The position numbers were made by a program, and so were the translations under genes. A stretch of DNA of 6,926 nt from Candidatus Omnitrophota bacterium (lineage in GTDB: Bacteria; Omnitrophota; Gorgyraeia; Gygaellales; Profunditerraquicolaceae), in assembly GCA_018818365.1 (NCBI GenBank), contig JAHISH010000206.1, positions 1 to 6,926 on the forward strand, in the 5' to 3' direction. The notes under the pieces are model-generated. The model did not search any database and was not told where the DNA came from. It worked only from the letters and a program-made list of their open reading frames with translations. Shown one piece after another: positions 6,030-6,926 of the stretch. How positions within the stretch are numbered: position 1 is the stretch's first letter; each line of letters opens with the position of its first letter.

Positions 6030-6248
6030 TTAGGATGATCTCAGGGATTCTTCCATAGATGCCGCATATCCTTCTGCGTCTTTCCAAAAAGATTTTTTTT
6101 TCTTCTCCGGCATGCCTAACAGCTCCCGGCGAAACATAAATGCCGCCAAAAACATCACCCCAAAACCGATCACATAAAGCAAGAACAATACACAAGTAAT
6201 CAGGATCTTCTGTGCGAAGAGGATTATCCGCTGCGCGATCTTCTTCAT
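6030..6248 (-). CDS. SxtJ-like small membrane protein (short)
   Basis: This 72-residue protein has a basic start (MKKIAQR), one long hydrophobic segment at about 14-39 (KILITCVLFLLYVIGFGVMF) and a charged cytoplasmic tail with PEKKKKSFW and EGYAASMEESLRSS. SxtJ-family proteins are usually about 130 residues with more membrane helices; this one resembles only their last membrane segment and tail, so it is a short form. The start overlaps the amidotransferase-like stop as ATGA (6248-6245). There is no independent Shine-Dalgarno, so translation probably depends on coupling. Its place directly before the SxtK-like and carbamoyltransferase genes is the best argument for the family call. Codons 50-52 form an unbroken run of nine A. 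Its role is unknown. Confidence 0.6.
   Translation of the reverse strand: MKKIAQRIILFAQKILITCVLFLLYVIGFGVMFLAAFMFRRELLGMPEKKKKSFWKDAEGYAASMEESLRSS
6093..6101 (-). other. A9 slippery run inside the SxtJ-like gene
   Basis: In the mRNA sense, codons 50-52 read AAA AAA AAA and contain a correctly framed A AAA AAA heptamer. A -1 slip here enters the frame of the SxtK-like gene, which is open without a stop through to 5851 and would give a fusion of about 132 residues. It may simply be a lysine-rich stretch or a sequencing-sensitive homopolymer. Confidence 0.3.
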
Positions 6249-6926
6249 GGAGGAGACATTTCTTTCAGGCGTGCGCCTAAACGCTGCATTAGAGATTCCA
6301 GGAGCGCTTCATCAAGATCCGATTGCAGTAACGCGACTGCTTCATCGCGAGTCATCTTTCCTGCGCGTATTAACTTGCTCATTTCAACGTGGTAATGCGT
6401 ATACCCGTAATGCTTCATGGCAAAGTATACTGAAAGGAAATTAAGCGTACAATTTGTCGACTTCTGGGGATAGCTAAGCGGGGTGGGGCGCCACTTAAGC
6501 TCTTTTTTGATTACCTCTTCGTAAGACTCCCGTTCAAACGGCAGAAACCAATGCGGAGAAAGCACCGCACATTTCTGCCTTCTTTTTGCCCTGACTAAAA
6601 CTTCTTCCATGTTCGCAGGAAATCCTTTATACGCAGGCGTCTCTTTAATAAAAGAATCCATAAAATCCTTCGTCGCTTGGGCCATTTCAACAAATTCAGC
6701 CTGATGCACGTTACAACCACAGCGAGACATAAGCGGCTGCCGGGACGATTGCCCTTTGGTCCATCCCGCGATAATAATGGGAATGGTAAACCGCGCTGCC
6801 ATTTTGAAGGCAAGATCCATATACCACAGAGAGCAGGGATGACAGATTACCGCTTTTGAATTACTCTTTACTATCGCTGAGAACATATCCTTCATGAAGT
6901 CGCTCTTGAAATAAAGAAAATCCACT
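6245..6926 (-). CDS. PP-loop ATPase, N-acetyl sugar amidotransferase-like (WbpG/PseA type), C-terminal part
   Basis: The frame runs off the right edge, leaving 226 residues. The GTG codon at 6925 is almost certainly an internal valine, because the nucleotide-binding SGGxDS loop of the superfamily is absent and must lie upstream. The visible part has ICHPCS (27-32), the segment around AGWTKGQS (53-60), SRCGCNVH (67-74), then WRPTPLSYPQKSTNC (145-159) and HYHVEMSKLIRAGKMTRDEA (177-196). The last pattern (H-x-S-K-L-I-R-x-G-x-M-T-R-x-E-A) matches the C-terminal region of PP-loop enzymes of surface polysaccharide loci, where glutamine-derived ammonia converts a sugar N-acetyl to an acetamidino group. 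The partner HisF/HisH-like subunits are not in the window. The clustered cysteines C28, C31, C69 and C71 could bind a metal or Fe-S cluster, so a sulfur-transfer role like TtcA is an alternative. It overlaps the SxtJ-like start by 4 bp. Confidence 0.6.
   Translation of the reverse strand, partial: VDFLYFKSDFMKDMFSAIVKSNSKAVICHPCSLWYMDLAFKMAARFTIPIIIAGWTKGQSSRQPLMSRCGCNVHQAEFVEMAQATKDFMDSFIKETPAYKGFPANMEEVLVRAKRRQKCAVLSPHWFLPFERESYEEVIKKELKWRPTPLSYPQKSTNCTLNFLSVYFAMKHYGYTHYHVEMSKLIRAGKMTRDEAVALLQSDLDEALLESLMQRLGARLKEMSPP

Noticed and set aside
6013..6195. Longer start for the SxtK-like protein (114 residues)
   Set aside because: The extension lacks a ribosome site and overlaps the SxtJ-like gene out of frame. 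GGGAGG before 6012 and the family-like start at MKKLWY favour the short form. The open frame is kept only as a possible frameshift product.
6923..6925. GTG at the right edge as the start of the PP-loop protein
   Set aside because: There is no ribosome site in view and the ATP-binding loop is missing, so the gene must extend beyond the window.

Overview
Every supported gene lies on the minus strand, so the window reads right to left. It looks like part of a cell-surface glycan modification locus from a Gram-negative, probably uncultivated bacterium. The small SxtJ/SxtK-like membrane proteins beside a carbamoyltransferase, the TPR-containing SGNH proteins and the TMTC-type glycosyltransferase recall Omnitrophota and related lineages. 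That placement is an inference from gene style, not from a marker gene.

Right block (6926 to 2634): a tight unidirectional operon. In order of transcription it holds the C-terminal part of a PP-loop sugar amidotransferase-like protein (overlapping the next start as ATGA); a 72-residue SxtJ-like membrane protein; a 53-residue DUF5989/SxtK-like membrane protein; a complete 562-residue NodU/CmcH/SxtI-type carbamoyltransferase; and a 498-residue SGNH protein with an inserted TPR region, 6 bp downstream. Carbamoyltransferase + SxtJ-like + SxtK-like + SGNH is the same gene content as the sxtI-J-K-L block of cyanobacterial saxitoxin clusters, here without any visible toxin-pathway gene. This cassette is the main point of the window. 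The cytosolic enzyme probably carbamoylates a sugar or lipid-linked precursor. The small membrane proteins and the exported SGNH protein may present, accept or edit the carbamoylated product.

Spacer 2423-2633: 211 bp of unusual structure. It has two strong GC-rich hairpins, one of which overlaps the Shine-Dalgarno of the next gene. It also has a + strand segment whose ends match the proximal helix of group II intron domain V. It may be a degenerate mobile-element remnant.

Middle (2422 to 860): a second SGNH protein of different architecture, with three membrane segments, a beta-rich LamG/concanavalin-like domain and a C-terminal SGNH domain with a complete catalytic set.

Left (859 to 1): a 231 bp spacer with an extended -10 promoter and a repeated CTCTGTT heptamer. 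It leads into the N-terminal 209 residues of a TMTC/PMT-like membrane glycosyltransferase that runs off the left edge and is visibly more AT-rich than the operon. No stretch longer than 300 bp lacks a gene, and I saw no rRNA, tRNA or CRISPR array.
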